A DNA stretch of 64,000 nt from Congregibacter brevis (GTDB lineage Bacteria > Pseudomonadota > Gammaproteobacteria > Pseudomonadales > Halieaceae). Position 1 is the first letter of the stretch, and every line of letters starts with the position of its first letter. The stretch lies in contig NZ_CP136865.1 of assembly GCF_045689245.1 (NCBI RefSeq), forward strand, positions 3,038,001-3,102,000. The letters are read 5' to 3'. A model generated the notes under the pieces. It was not told the DNA's origin. It did no database searches and worked only from the letters and a program-made list of their open reading frames with translations. A program made the position numbers and the translations under genes. Shown in pieces: positions 1 through 7,879 of the stretch.

Positions 1-696
1 CTTGCCACCGCGAATCGCACCATCGGCAAAGAACAGTAGCGCGGTAAGCACTCCCAGGATCGTGCTTTTCATCTGAACCATAAAGTCGCTTTGAAACGCT
101 AGTGAAAACAATGCAGACACCAGAAGCATCACCGTCCCAAACACCGCAAATCCACCCAAAAGATCAACCCGGACAAAGCGTTGCGCGGCAACAAGAGCCA
201 ATCCCGCACCTGCACCGATAAGCGCCGCGAGAGTGAGATTGCCGGTAAACTTCCCCACAAAAAAGAACAAAGCTCCGAGTGCAAGGTCGGCGTAAACAGA
301 ATATTTGTTGCGCTGCCAGCGGGCCACAGCGGCTTGCGCGAGCTCAGAGTCCTGGGTAGGCAGGGCACTCAAAAGCCGTGATTTTTCGGCAAAGTGGATG
401 CTCTTGTTCGGATGGCTGGCGTACACAGGCTCGCCGTCGATGGCCACCTCAATGCCCAACGACAACCAACTGATATAGCCCACCTCTACACGAAGCTCTG
501 AGTCTTTGCCTTGATCTGAGAAAGACACCCTATGCACGGGGTTGCTGTAGCCGGCAGCAAAAAGTAGCGCTTTAGTGTCTTTAAGCTCACCATCGATGAA
601 CAGGCGAGATTCCATCTCCCGGACCCCCACGATTGCTTCGACCAGACACGACCTACCTTTGTGAGTGAAGGATCTTTGATAAGTCCAGATACTCAT
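1..696 (-). CDS. Membrane protein with IspZ/YciB-like C-terminal region (partial)
   Basis: An open frame of 232 codons runs off the left edge, so the C-terminus is missing. It begins MSIWTYQRSFTHKGRSC at an ATG at 694-696. About 125 residues of soluble, beta-rich sequence come first. Four hydrophobic segments follow, starting near SVYADLALGALFFFVGKF and ending with a stretch around MKSTILGVLTALLFFADG. The order of short hydrophobic helices and the D-x2-(aromatic)-x2-K-(S/P)-T-I pattern near the end resemble the intracellular septation protein A family (IspZ/YciB). The extra N-terminal domain is not part of that family. The family match is from memory of the motif and is only moderately sure; the reading frame itself is convincing. 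It is transcribed away from the island that follows. Confidence 0.6.
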   Translation of the reverse strand, partial: MSIWTYQRSFTHKGRSCLVEAIVGVREMESRLFIDGELKDTKALLFAAGYSNPVHRVSFSDQGKDSELRVEVGYISWLSLGIEVAIDGEPVYASHPNKSIHFAEKSRLLSALPTQDSELAQAAVARWQRNKYSVYADLALGALFFFVGKFTGNLTLAALIGAGAGLALVAAQRFVRVDLLGGFAVFGTVMLLVSALFSLAFQSDFMVQMKSTILGVLTALLFFADGAIRGGK

Positions 697-764
697 AACG
701 TTCGGCTCTCACAATCATAAGATAGCTCAGGGGTTGAACCGAACTACCACAGCTTATCCTTAAG

Positions 765-782
765 CTATTCCCACTCCATAGT
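765..782. repeat. Left 18-bp direct repeat of the guaA 3' end (candidate att site)
   Basis: The sequence ctattcccactccatagt is identical at 17 of 18 positions to the last 18 bp of guaA at 2384-2401, in the same orientation. Read on the minus strand it encodes T-M-E-W-E-stop, against T-I-E-W-E-stop at the true guaA end. No other guaA sequence lies beside it. This is what is expected of an attachment-site duplication left by a genomic island integrated at the guaA terminus. Confidence 0.7.
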
Positions 783-930
783 CACATCCATGTAGGCTAA
801 TGTTTTTACTGTACTTTTTTTCTTTGTGTAACTTTTGCGTTGCATGTGTGACGCGCTTACTGAGCAAAAAGCGGTAAAAAGTACCTAACATGCCCGCGAA
901 ATGCGCAGTGTGTAAGTTCAAGTGGCGAAG

Positions 931-1383
931 CTAGTCTCGCAGATAACAGTCATGCAGCTGCCGTGCTTCATCACCCACAATGCACAACCCTGCATCGTCA
1001 AATCTAATAGCTATCTGCACCTCGCCGTTTTCTTCAGCGTCAATTCGAAGCAAACACTCTTCGTCTTGCTCGCTAACCACCTCATATTCAAAAGGACCCA
1101 TGTCACGCCAGCCGGTTTGTACAAAGAACTCGGCAAACTGAACTGTTCTTTCTGTCGCAGTAAGCCTCATAAACACATCGCCACCGCGTGCCTGCAAAAC
1201 CTTTTCTCTACTCTCTGCCGATAGCCACAGCGCAAATCGTTCTGTATCAATGTTCCAGTTTCCGTATAGTCTGCTAGCGCAGCTGTCGTTCGAAGCCTGC
1301 ACTTCAGCCACACATACAAGCGCCAAACTAAGGCACAAAACACTGTAGATTTTCACATCAACAAGCTTCTTTAGAGCCAGCAA
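931..1383 (-). CDS. Small secreted protein of unknown function (island cargo)
   Basis: A 150-residue protein with a likely Sec signal peptide: hydrophobic stretch IYSVLCLSLALVCVAEVQA, with cleavage expected after VQA near residue 30. The mature part is about 120 residues, acidic, with four or more cysteines (NDSCASRLYG, EECLLRID, GLCIVG, LHDCYLRD) that could form periplasmic disulfides. I do not recognise a family. It starts 13 bp downstream (in its own direction) of where the repaired integrase would end and is the only intact frame in the island. Some start ambiguity remains between the first Met and the Val/Met-rich region after it. Confidence 0.6.
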   Translation of the reverse strand: MLALKKLVDVKIYSVLCLSLALVCVAEVQASNDSCASRLYGNWNIDTERFALWLSAESREKVLQARGGDVFMRLTATERTVQFAEFFVQTGWRDMGPFEYEVVSEQDEECLLRIDAEENGEVQIAIRFDDAGLCIVGDEARQLHDCYLRD

Positions 1384-1395
1384 AGACGCTCTATC

Positions 1396-1985
1396 TTAAA
1401 GCAGCTCAACCGCCGTCGCCAGCTTGTCGCTGCTTACATCCAGGTACTGCTGTGGCTAGATTTGCGTGTCCTGCTATCTCGCGTATCACATGCACGCTCA
1501 CGCCTTTGTTTGCCAGTGTTGTCAGCGCTGTTCGCCTGCAGCTATGTGAGCTGGCATTGCTGATGCCTGCGTTTGTAAATAAGCTACGCATCGCGCGTCT
1601 AATAGTGTCAGCCGTAAATCCATTTCCGCTTTGGGTTCGCAATAGCTGTATTTGCCGCTTGTCACCTAAACCTTGTTCTGCAATGTAGTCTTGCAATGCC
1701 TTGCGTAGCCGCTTGTTGAAGTACACGACGCGCTCACGCTGCCCTTTCGTTTGCTCTTTCGCTAAGTAAACCTGTTCGTTCAACTCACCGTTTTCATCAA
1801 CAACATTCCCTATCCTTAGCGCTGCTATCTCAATCGCACGCATACCTGCGTACAAATCAAGCATCATCATCAACACGTTACGCCTTGCGTTCCGTGTATT
1901 TGCAGCCGCCCAGCTGTTACCGTGTGCCTCTCAGCAGTAATACCACCTAAGCCTATCTCTGTTACTTCAGTTTTTCTGCGCCGCA
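1396..1985 (-). pseudogene. Tyrosine recombinase (integrase) pseudogene
   Basis: The intact part (1406-1876 in one frame) shows a phage-integrase catalytic domain. It has the first catalytic Arg in YAGMRAIEIAAL, the H-x-x-R box in SHSCRRTALTTLANKG, and the H of IAGHANLAT. The frame then runs into TAVPGCKQ and loses the nucleophile. One base out of phase the DNA reads Q-Y-L-D-V-S-S-D-K-L-A-T-A-V-E-L-L-stop (stop at 1396-1398), which is the normal C-terminus with the catalytic Tyr. A single indel near 1450 therefore inactivates the gene. The frame also extends upstream of 1876 (ANTRNARRNVLMMMLDLYAG, typical of this subfamily) until a TGA, so the N-terminus is also shifted or lost. It is the likely integrase of the guaA island. 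Confidence 0.75.
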
Positions 1986-1986
1986 A

Positions 1987-2240
1987 TTAAGCATCGATGC
2001 CTTCATCAACTGTCATCCCGTACTGTTTCTTACCTAGCGCTCTATCACGTTCAAGCTGACGCCAAAGCTCTCGTGCTCTTTCTTCAGCAACAGCCGCTAT
2101 CTCAGTTCGTAAGCTTCGCCGCCAATACTTTTTTTTTCCAAGTACACACGCATCTGCCAGTAGCCTTACCGCGTGCACAGCAAAGCTTCAGTACCTTCTA
2201 ATACGCGTTCATCTGCTCTAAACGTATTCTTCTTACGCAC
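1987..2240 (-). pseudogene. Small island gene split by a frameshift
   Basis: A 63-codon frame (1987-2178, GTG) encodes a basic, helical protein: VLGKKKYWRRSLRTEI then AEERARELWRQLERDRALGKKQYG. Immediately upstream in another frame the DNA reads V-R-K-K-N-T-F-R-A-D-E-R-V-L-E-G-T-E-A from a GTG near 2240. Joining the two frames with a one-base shift near 2185 gives one continuous protein of about 84 residues ending TVDEGIDA. No function is recognised. Position just upstream of the integrase pseudogene suggests it belonged to the same island. Confidence 0.4.
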
Positions 2241-2383
2241 ACTCGTCCTCCACAACAGCAACTGTCGTGTGTAACTTTATGTGCAGGTTGGATTTGTGTC
2301 TGCTAACGACAGCGGAATTTTGCGTAAGTGAAAGTTTGGTTTAACTTTAATTTAGATATAAATCAATAGTTTACGTAATTCTT

Positions 2384-2401
2384 CTATTCCCACTCAATAG
2401 T
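2384..2401. repeat. Right 18-bp direct repeat, 3' end of guaA (candidate att site)
   Basis: The sequence ctattcccactcaatagt forms the last codons and stop of guaA and recurs with one mismatch at 765-782. It is the presumed core at which the island's integrase acted. Confidence 0.7.
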
Positions 2402-3958
2402 TGCCGGCGGTTTCGAGCTCACATCATAGGTGACGCGAGACACCCCGGTGATTTCATTGATAATGCGGTTGGAGACTTTCTCTAATAACTCATAGGGCAA
2501 ATGCGCCCACCGCGCAGTCATGAAGTCCACGGTCTCCACCGCCCGCAGCGCAATAACATACTCGTAGCGCCGGGCGTCTCCCACAACGCCAACCGACTTC
2601 ACCGGCAAAAACACCGCAAAAGCCTGACTGGTTTTTTCATACCAACCAGAGGCGTGCAGCTCCGCAATAAAAATCGCATCGGCACGACGGAGAATCTCCG
2701 CATAATCATGTTTAACCTCGCCAAGGATCCGTACGCCTAGACCGGGCCCAGGAAAGGGATGACGGAAAACCATGTCACGCGGTAAGCCGAGCTCAAGACC
2801 GATGCGGCGCACTTCGTCCTTGAACAACTCTCGCAGGGGCTCAACGAGTTCAAGCGCCATGTCGTCGGGCAAACCACCGACATTATGGTGAGACTTGATG
2901 ACATGCGCCTTGCCGGTTTTAGCACCGGCCGACTCAATAACATCGGGATAGATGGTTCCCTGGGCGAGCCAACGAACACCTTCAATCTTGGAGGACTCTT
3001 CATCAAAGACTTCGATAAACGTGTTACCAATAATCTTGCGCTTTTGCTCGGGATCACTGACCCCTGCCAAGCGCTCAAGGAACAAATTCTCCGAATCGCT
3101 TCGAATGACCTTTACACCCATATTCCGGGCAAACATCTCCATAACCTGATCACCTTCATGCAGACGCAACAGGCCGTTATCGACAAAAACACAGGTGAGC
3201 TGATCGCCTATGGCGCGATGCAAGAGCGCGGCAACTACCGAAGAGTCGACGCCTCCGGACAGGCCAAGGAGCACATGGTCATTGCCTACCGTCTCTTTAA
3301 CACGCGCGATGGCATCCTCAACAATACGTGCTGGCGTCCACAAGGCCTCGCAACCACAGATCTCTATGACAAAGCGCTCAAGAATCCGCGTGCCCTGCAG
3401 GGTATGCGTCACCTCGGGATGAAACTGAATACCAAACCACGGCTGCTCTGCATGGGCCATCGCCGCGATCGGGCAAGAATCCGTAGAGGCAACGCATCGA
3501 AAGTCAGTAGGCAAAGCCGTGACTTTGTCGCCATGGCTCATCCAAACATCGAGTAAGCCATCTCCGTGATCCGTCATGTGATCGCGAATATCGTGTAAAA
3601 GCGCGTTGTCACCTGCGCTACGAATTTGAGCGTAGCCAAACTCGCTGGTCTCTGAACCTTGTACCTCACCGCCCAACTGCGCCGCCATGGTCTGCATCCC
3701 ATAGCAGATGCCTAGGAGCGGCCATTCACCGCCAAAAAGACACTGCGGCGCCCGCGGAGAGCTCGCTGCAGTGACCGACTCCGGACCGCCGGACAATATC
3801 ACTCCACTGGGAGCAAACTCGCGCAGCTCTTCTTCGCTGATATCCCAGGCTCGAATCTCGGAATAAACACCCACCTCGCGTACACGCCGCGCTATCAACT
3901 GAGTGTACTGGGAACCAAAATCCAGAATGAGAATTCGGCTGGCGTGAATATCGGTCAT
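2384..3958 (-). CDS. guaA: GMP synthase (glutamine-hydrolysing)
   Basis: Converts XMP to GMP with ATP and glutamine, the last step of guanine nucleotide synthesis. The 524 residues match the family length. The N-terminal class I amidotransferase domain has the nucleophile Cys85 in LLGICYGMQT and the H/E pair in GIQFHPEVTHT. The ATP pyrophosphatase domain has the P-loop LSGGVDSSVVAALLHRA. The C-terminal dimerisation domain ends PPATIEWE. It lies 71 bp downstream of guaB in the same direction, so the two form a guaBA operon. Its last 18 bp serve as an apparent integration target for the adjacent island, yet the reading frame is intact. Confidence 0.98.
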   Translation of the reverse strand: MTDIHASRILILDFGSQYTQLIARRVREVGVYSEIRAWDISEEELREFAPSGVILSGGPESVTAASSPRAPQCLFGGEWPLLGICYGMQTMAAQLGGEVQGSETSEFGYAQIRSAGDNALLHDIRDHMTDHGDGLLDVWMSHGDKVTALPTDFRCVASTDSCPIAAMAHAEQPWFGIQFHPEVTHTLQGTRILERFVIEICGCEALWTPARIVEDAIARVKETVGNDHVLLGLSGGVDSSVVAALLHRAIGDQLTCVFVDNGLLRLHEGDQVMEMFARNMGVKVIRSDSENLFLERLAGVSDPEQKRKIIGNTFIEVFDEESSKIEGVRWLAQGTIYPDVIESAGAKTGKAHVIKSHHNVGGLPDDMALELVEPLRELFKDEVRRIGLELGLPRDMVFRHPFPGPGLGVRILGEVKHDYAEILRRADAIFIAELHASGWYEKTSQAFAVFLPVKSVGVVGDARRYEYVIALRAVETVDFMTARWAHLPYELLEKVSNRIINEITGVSRVTYDVSSKPPATIEWE

Positions 3959-4029
3959 ACGCAGATTCGCTGTTTACAAAGGATTAGCAAAACGGGACAC
4001 GGCCAAAAACAGCGCCCCTTGGTCCGAAA

Positions 4030-5502
4030 CTAGCTAACGGGATAATTAGGCGCTTCTTTAGTGATCGACACGTCATGTACATGGGACTCCGACATGCCCG
4101 CGGAAGTAACCCGAACAAACTTAGGCCTGCTCCGCATGGTCTCTATGTCAGGGCTACCGGTATACCCCATCGACGAGCGAACGCCTCCCATGAGCTGATG
4201 AATAATCGCAGTCGCAGAACCCTTGTAAGGCACCCTACCCTCGATACCCTCGGGAACCAGTTTCTCAGCGCCCTTGCTGGCATCTTGAAAGTACCGATCC
4301 GATGAGCCCTGCGTCGACGCCATTGCGCCAAGGGATCCCATGCCTCTATAGGACTTGTAGGTACGGCCCTGATATAGCTCTACCTCACCCGGCGCCTCTT
4401 CGGTCCCCGCCAGCATGCTTCCCATCATGACCGCATGGGCACCAGCTGCGATGGCCTTGGCGATATCACCAGAAAAACGAATGCCGCCATCAGCTATCAC
4501 TGGAATGTCGTGGGTGTCCTTCAAAGCCGCCACGGCCTCAGCAATAGCAGTAACTTGCGGAACACCTATGCCCGTTACGATCCGAGTGGTACATATAGAC
4601 CCAGGTCCAATGCCTACTTTCACTGCATCCGCTCCCGCCTCGGCGAGAGCTACGGCGGCCTCGCCCGTGGCAATGTTGCCTCCAATAATCTGAACACCCG
4701 GGTAGTCGGCTTTAATCATGCGCACGCGCTGCAAGACGTTACGCGAGTGACCGTGCGCAGTATCAACGACCAACACATCAACGCCTGCTTCTATAAGGGC
4801 CGCAACTCTTTCTTCGGTGTCGGCACTGGTGCCCACTGATGCGCCAACCCTCAAGCGACCGTAGCTGTCTTTGCAGGCACGGGGGTAATTTTCAGCTTTA
4901 TCAAAATCCTTTACGGTGATCATGCCGCGAAGATCAAAGTTCTCGTCGACGACGAGTATCTTCTCGATACGGTGCTGATGGAGCAGGCGTTGTACTTCTC
5001 CTGAATCTGCGCCCTCGTTCACCGTGACCAGCTTTTCCCGCGGCGTCATCAACGAGGCGACGGTTTTGTCCATCTCGGTCTCAAAGCGCATATCGCGCCG
5101 AGTCACGATACCTACAAGATCGTCCCCTGCCAGAACCGGTACGCCAGAGATACCGTTAGTCGAAGTAAGCTCAATGAGCTGAGCAAGTGTGGCGTCTTGC
5201 TGAATCGTAATTGGGTCCTTTACGACGCCGCTCTCGTACTTCTTTACCCTCAGAACTTCTGCAGCTTGCTCGGCGATACTCATACTTTTATGGATAATGC
5301 CTATGCCGCCTTCCTGCGCCATAGCGATCGCAAGCCGTGCCTCGGTAACGGTGTCCATTGCAGCGGACACCAGAGGCAAATTCAGGCTAATCTCACGGGT
5401 AAGACGTGTTTGTAGTGAGACATCCGTAGCGACCACCTCAGAATACCCAGGCAGTAGGAGAACATCGTCGAAAGTCAGCGCTTCCTGTTCGATACGCAAC
5501 AT
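4030..5502 (-). CDS. guaB: Inosine-5'-monophosphate dehydrogenase
   Basis: Oxidises IMP to XMP with NAD, the committed step toward GMP. I chose the ATG at 5500-5502 (MLRIEQEALTFDDVLLLPGY): it gives 490 residues, the usual length, and has a strong ribosome site (GGAGG) about 9 bases upstream. A longer frame reaches 5541, but a TATAAT box at 5543-5548 would put that start upstream of the transcript. A pair of CBS domains sits between about residues 90 and 200 inside the barrel. The catalytic cysteine is in GPGSICTTRIVTG near residue 305. First gene of the guaBA operon, divergent from xseA. Confidence 0.97.
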   Translation of the reverse strand: MLRIEQEALTFDDVLLLPGYSEVVATDVSLQTRLTREISLNLPLVSAAMDTVTEARLAIAMAQEGGIGIIHKSMSIAEQAAEVLRVKKYESGVVKDPITIQQDATLAQLIELTSTNGISGVPVLAGDDLVGIVTRRDMRFETEMDKTVASLMTPREKLVTVNEGADSGEVQRLLHQHRIEKILVVDENFDLRGMITVKDFDKAENYPRACKDSYGRLRVGASVGTSADTEERVAALIEAGVDVLVVDTAHGHSRNVLQRVRMIKADYPGVQIIGGNIATGEAAVALAEAGADAVKVGIGPGSICTTRIVTGIGVPQVTAIAEAVAALKDTHDIPVIADGGIRFSGDIAKAIAAGAHAVMMGSMLAGTEEAPGEVELYQGRTYKSYRGMGSLGAMASTQGSSDRYFQDASKGAEKLVPEGIEGRVPYKGSATAIIHQLMGGVRSSMGYTGSPDIETMRSRPKFVRVTSAGMSESHVHDVSITKEAPNYPVS

Positions 5503-5542
5503 GTTGGTTCCTCCAGACGCCATTTGGTCGAGTAAACTCACT

Positions 5543-5571
5543 ATTATAAAACGTTAGGACCCGCGGCGTAA
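5543..5571 (-). promoter_or_regulatory. Candidate sigma-70 promoter of guaBA
   Basis: On the minus strand a perfect TATAAT (5543-5548) lies 17 bases from a weak -35 TTACGC (5566-5571). Predicted start near 5536, giving a leader of about 34 bases to the chosen guaB ATG. The -35 match is poor, so an activator or strong -10 may compensate. Confidence 0.45.
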
Positions 5572-5615
5572 TACCGCAGACGCCCGCAAACGCAATTAGT
5601 TATAGGAAGCACAAC

Positions 5616-6986
5616 ATGGCGATCACAGCGGCTGAGACTGACATCCTCTCCCCAAGCCAACTAAACCGGCAGGCGCGCAGCCTGCTGGAGAGCCACTTCA
5701 GCTTCGTTTGGGTAGAAGGCGAGCTATCAAACTTTGCACGCCCCTCCTCCGGGCACTGGTACTTCACGCTAAAGGACGACAAGGCGCAAGTACGCTGCGC
5801 AATGTTCAAAAACTACAATCAGCGCTTACGCTTCAGCCCAAACAACGGAGATCAGGTGCGCTTGCGAGCACGAGTATCTCTTTACGAGGGCCGTGGCGAG
5901 TTCCAGCTCATAGGGGAGTTTCTCGAGCCCGCGGGGGCTGGCGCACTTCAAGCACGCTTTGAAGCCCTGCGAGATCAGCTCCGGCATGAGGGCCTCTTTG
6001 ACGCTAGCAAGAAAAAGCCTCTACCACAATCTGTTGTCCACCTAGCAGTCATCACTTCGCCGACCGGTGCCGCCTTGCAGGACATATTGCATGTGCTCGC
6101 GCGACGAAACCCGGCTATTCGTGTTTCCATATTGCCCGTGCCTGTTCAGGGCGAAGGTGCTGCAGCGAAAATCGTCGAAGCACTCAATGATGCCAATGAA
6201 TACGCCAAACACCGTGGTGACTGCGACTTCGATGCCGTGATCTTAGCCCGCGGAGGTGGTTCTCTGGAGGATCTCTGGGCCTTTAACGACGAGGCTTTGG
6301 CCCGCGCAATCGTTGCCAGCGAGCTTCCCGTCGTATCGGGCGTCGGTCATGAAGTCGATGTCACCATTGCTGATTTTGCAGCGGATGTAAGAGCACCTAC
6401 GCCAAGCGCAGCCGCGGAGCTGCTCAGCGAAGATCGTGAAGAGCTGCTGGCGCAACTGGAGCTATCGCGTAAGCGATTGAGCAGAGCGATCCAGCACCGC
6501 TTGGAGCGGGCACGACTTGCCCTCGAAAGCCAAAGAGCCAGGCTCAAGCACCCGGGAGACCGACTCAGGGAGCAGTCCCAGCGACTCGACGAGCTAGAGA
6601 ATCGTCTTCAGCGAGCTATCAAACAGCGCCTGGACCAATTGCAAAGAGAACAGCTGCTGCGCAGTGAGCGTCTATTGGCCCGATCCCCCACCCGTCGCAT
6701 CGCTCTGAGCAGGGAACATATCGAACGGCAAGTTATAGCCCTCGAAACGGCCATGGGACAAAAGCTTGCATGGCACCGACAAGCTCTTGAGCGAAGAGAG
6801 CAGGTTCTGCGCAGCCTCAATCCTCTCGCTATTCTTGAGCGCGGCTACGCCATACTCAGCGATGATCAGGGGGCAGTCGTCAAAAACAGTAGTGAAGTCG
6901 CGACAGAGCAAACACTCAACGCGCGCCTAGCGGCGGGGAGCCTAAAGCTGCGCGTCGAAGAAACCACGAATGAACTGGGTGATTAA
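5616..6986 (+). CDS. xseA: Exodeoxyribonuclease VII large subunit
   Basis: Large subunit of ExoVII, which degrades single-stranded DNA from both ends in repair. At 456 residues it matches the family. The N-terminal OB-fold (residues about 5-110, starting LSPSQLNRQARSLLESHF) is followed by the catalytic core, with ITSPTGAALQDILHVLARRNP, ILARGGGSLEDLWAFNDE and SGVGHEVDVTIADFAADVRAPTPSAAAEL. A long arginine/leucine-rich coiled coil runs from about 265 to 400. Ribosome site AGGAAG precedes the ATG by about 7 bases. It sits divergent from guaB, as in many gammaproteobacteria. xseB is not in the window. Confidence 0.97.
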   Translation: MAITAAETDILSPSQLNRQARSLLESHFSFVWVEGELSNFARPSSGHWYFTLKDDKAQVRCAMFKNYNQRLRFSPNNGDQVRLRARVSLYEGRGEFQLIGEFLEPAGAGALQARFEALRDQLRHEGLFDASKKKPLPQSVVHLAVITSPTGAALQDILHVLARRNPAIRVSILPVPVQGEGAAAKIVEALNDANEYAKHRGDCDFDAVILARGGGSLEDLWAFNDEALARAIVASELPVVSGVGHEVDVTIADFAADVRAPTPSAAAELLSEDREELLAQLELSRKRLSRAIQHRLERARLALESQRARLKHPGDRLREQSQRLDELENRLQRAIKQRLDQLQREQLLRSERLLARSPTRRIALSREHIERQVIALETAMGQKLAWHRQALERREQVLRSLNPLAILERGYAILSDDQGAVVKNSSEVATEQTLNARLAAGSLKLRVEETTNELGD

Positions 6987-7022
6987 CCGGAGATACCGCC
7001 GAGAAACGGCTAAGCCCCGTTA

Positions 7023-7670
7023 TCAATACTTGGCAGGCAACCGCGTGTTGATGATGATGTGGCGGCCCTCAAAGCGAATGTACTCGCCAATCGTCAAATC
7101 CTTGAGGATACGAGCCACCATCTCTCTGGAGGCTCCCACGCGATCAGCAATGTCCTGCTGAGTAAGCTTTTCACCGATGTATAGCGTGCCGTCACCTCGC
7201 TCTTCAGATAGATCCATGAGCACGTTTGCCACACGACCGTAGACATCCTGCAGCGCCAGGCTCTTCACATCGGCTGTGAGCTTACGCACACGCGACGCCA
7301 GGTTAGCGATGAGCTTTCGCGAGATGCTCGGGTGCGCCTCGAGCACTCTATTAAAGTCTTCTTTATAAATTATGCAGAAATTGCATTTCTCGACCGTTCT
7401 CACCGAGGCGGAGCGGGTGGAATCGTCTAAAAGCGCAAGCTCACCAAAGTAGTCACCCTCACCTTGAGTGTTCATGATGAACTCTTTGCCGTTCTTATCG
7501 CTGCAATAGACTTTGACCTTGCCTGCCTCAATGACAAACAAAGAGTCCGCGGGGTCATTCTCATGAATCACCACGGTATTTTTAGGAAAAGATCTACTCG
7601 TACTGCTCGCCGCTAATGCCGCGAGTTCGTCGTCCGAAAGACCCTGAAAAATTTCTACCTTTTGCAACAT
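7023..7670 (-). CDS. Crp/Fnr-family transcriptional regulator
   Basis: 215 residues: an N-terminal cyclic-nucleotide-binding domain (about 10-120) and a C-terminal winged helix (about 145-205, with LTQQDIADRVGASREMVARILKDL as helix-turn-helix). The phosphate-binding cassette reads YFGELALLDDSTRSASVR. It keeps the G-E-L and the R-S pair that contact cAMP in E. coli CRP, and the protein lacks Fnr-type cysteine clusters. Binding of cAMP is therefore plausible. The gene is divergent from an operon encoding an adenylate-cyclase fusion 210 bp away. I could not find a clear CRP palindrome in the shared intergenic region. Confidence 0.9.
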   Translation of the reverse strand: MLQKVEIFQGLSDDELAALAASSTSRSFPKNTVVIHENDPADSLFVIEAGKVKVYCSDKNGKEFIMNTQGEGDYFGELALLDDSTRSASVRTVEKCNFCIIYKEDFNRVLEAHPSISRKLIANLASRVRKLTADVKSLALQDVYGRVANVLMDLSEERGDGTLYIGEKLTQQDIADRVGASREMVARILKDLTIGEYIRFEGRHIIINTRLPAKY

Positions 7671-7879
7671 GGAGTACGCTTAGGCCACCCGTGTTTGTCT
7701 GCTTTCGCGATTGGCTTATGTTACCTCAAATTTTCCGCTGCGCGCATCCACTTCTGTAAAGACTCTGTGGTCGACTTCGCTTCCCCGACAATCACCCCTG
7801 TCGCTATACTCAGCAGCACACGAACAGCAGTTGTAGCGATACGTCCAAAAGTGACTGCAAACAAGCGAGAAGCAGAAGA

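Larger units (their letters stand above)
783..2383. mobile_element. Decayed genomic island inserted at the 3' end of guaA
   Basis: This 1.6-kb stretch lies between two near-identical 18-bp copies of the guaA terminus. It contains a tyrosine-recombinase gene broken by frameshifts and located next to guaA, a small gene with a frameshift, one intact secreted-protein gene, and AT-rich non-coding DNA near 2250-2383. The 3' end of guaA is a known integration hotspot for genomic islands in bacteria. The attachment repeats and the adjacent broken integrase are seen directly; the history, with loss of most cargo, is inferred. Confidence 0.7.

Noticed and set aside
2885..3556. 223-codon frame on the plus strand
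   Set aside because: It lies antisense inside guaA, has no ribosome site and no recognisable domain; it is a shadow of the conserved gene.
5503..5541. Upstream ATG of guaB at 5541
   Set aside because: It lies at or upstream of the predicted transcript start; the ATG at 5502 has a strong ribosome site and the normal family N-terminus.
7671..7879. CRP-type operator between the Crp-like gene and the cyclase operon
   Set aside because: No TGTGA-N6-TCACA-like palindrome with an acceptable match was found.
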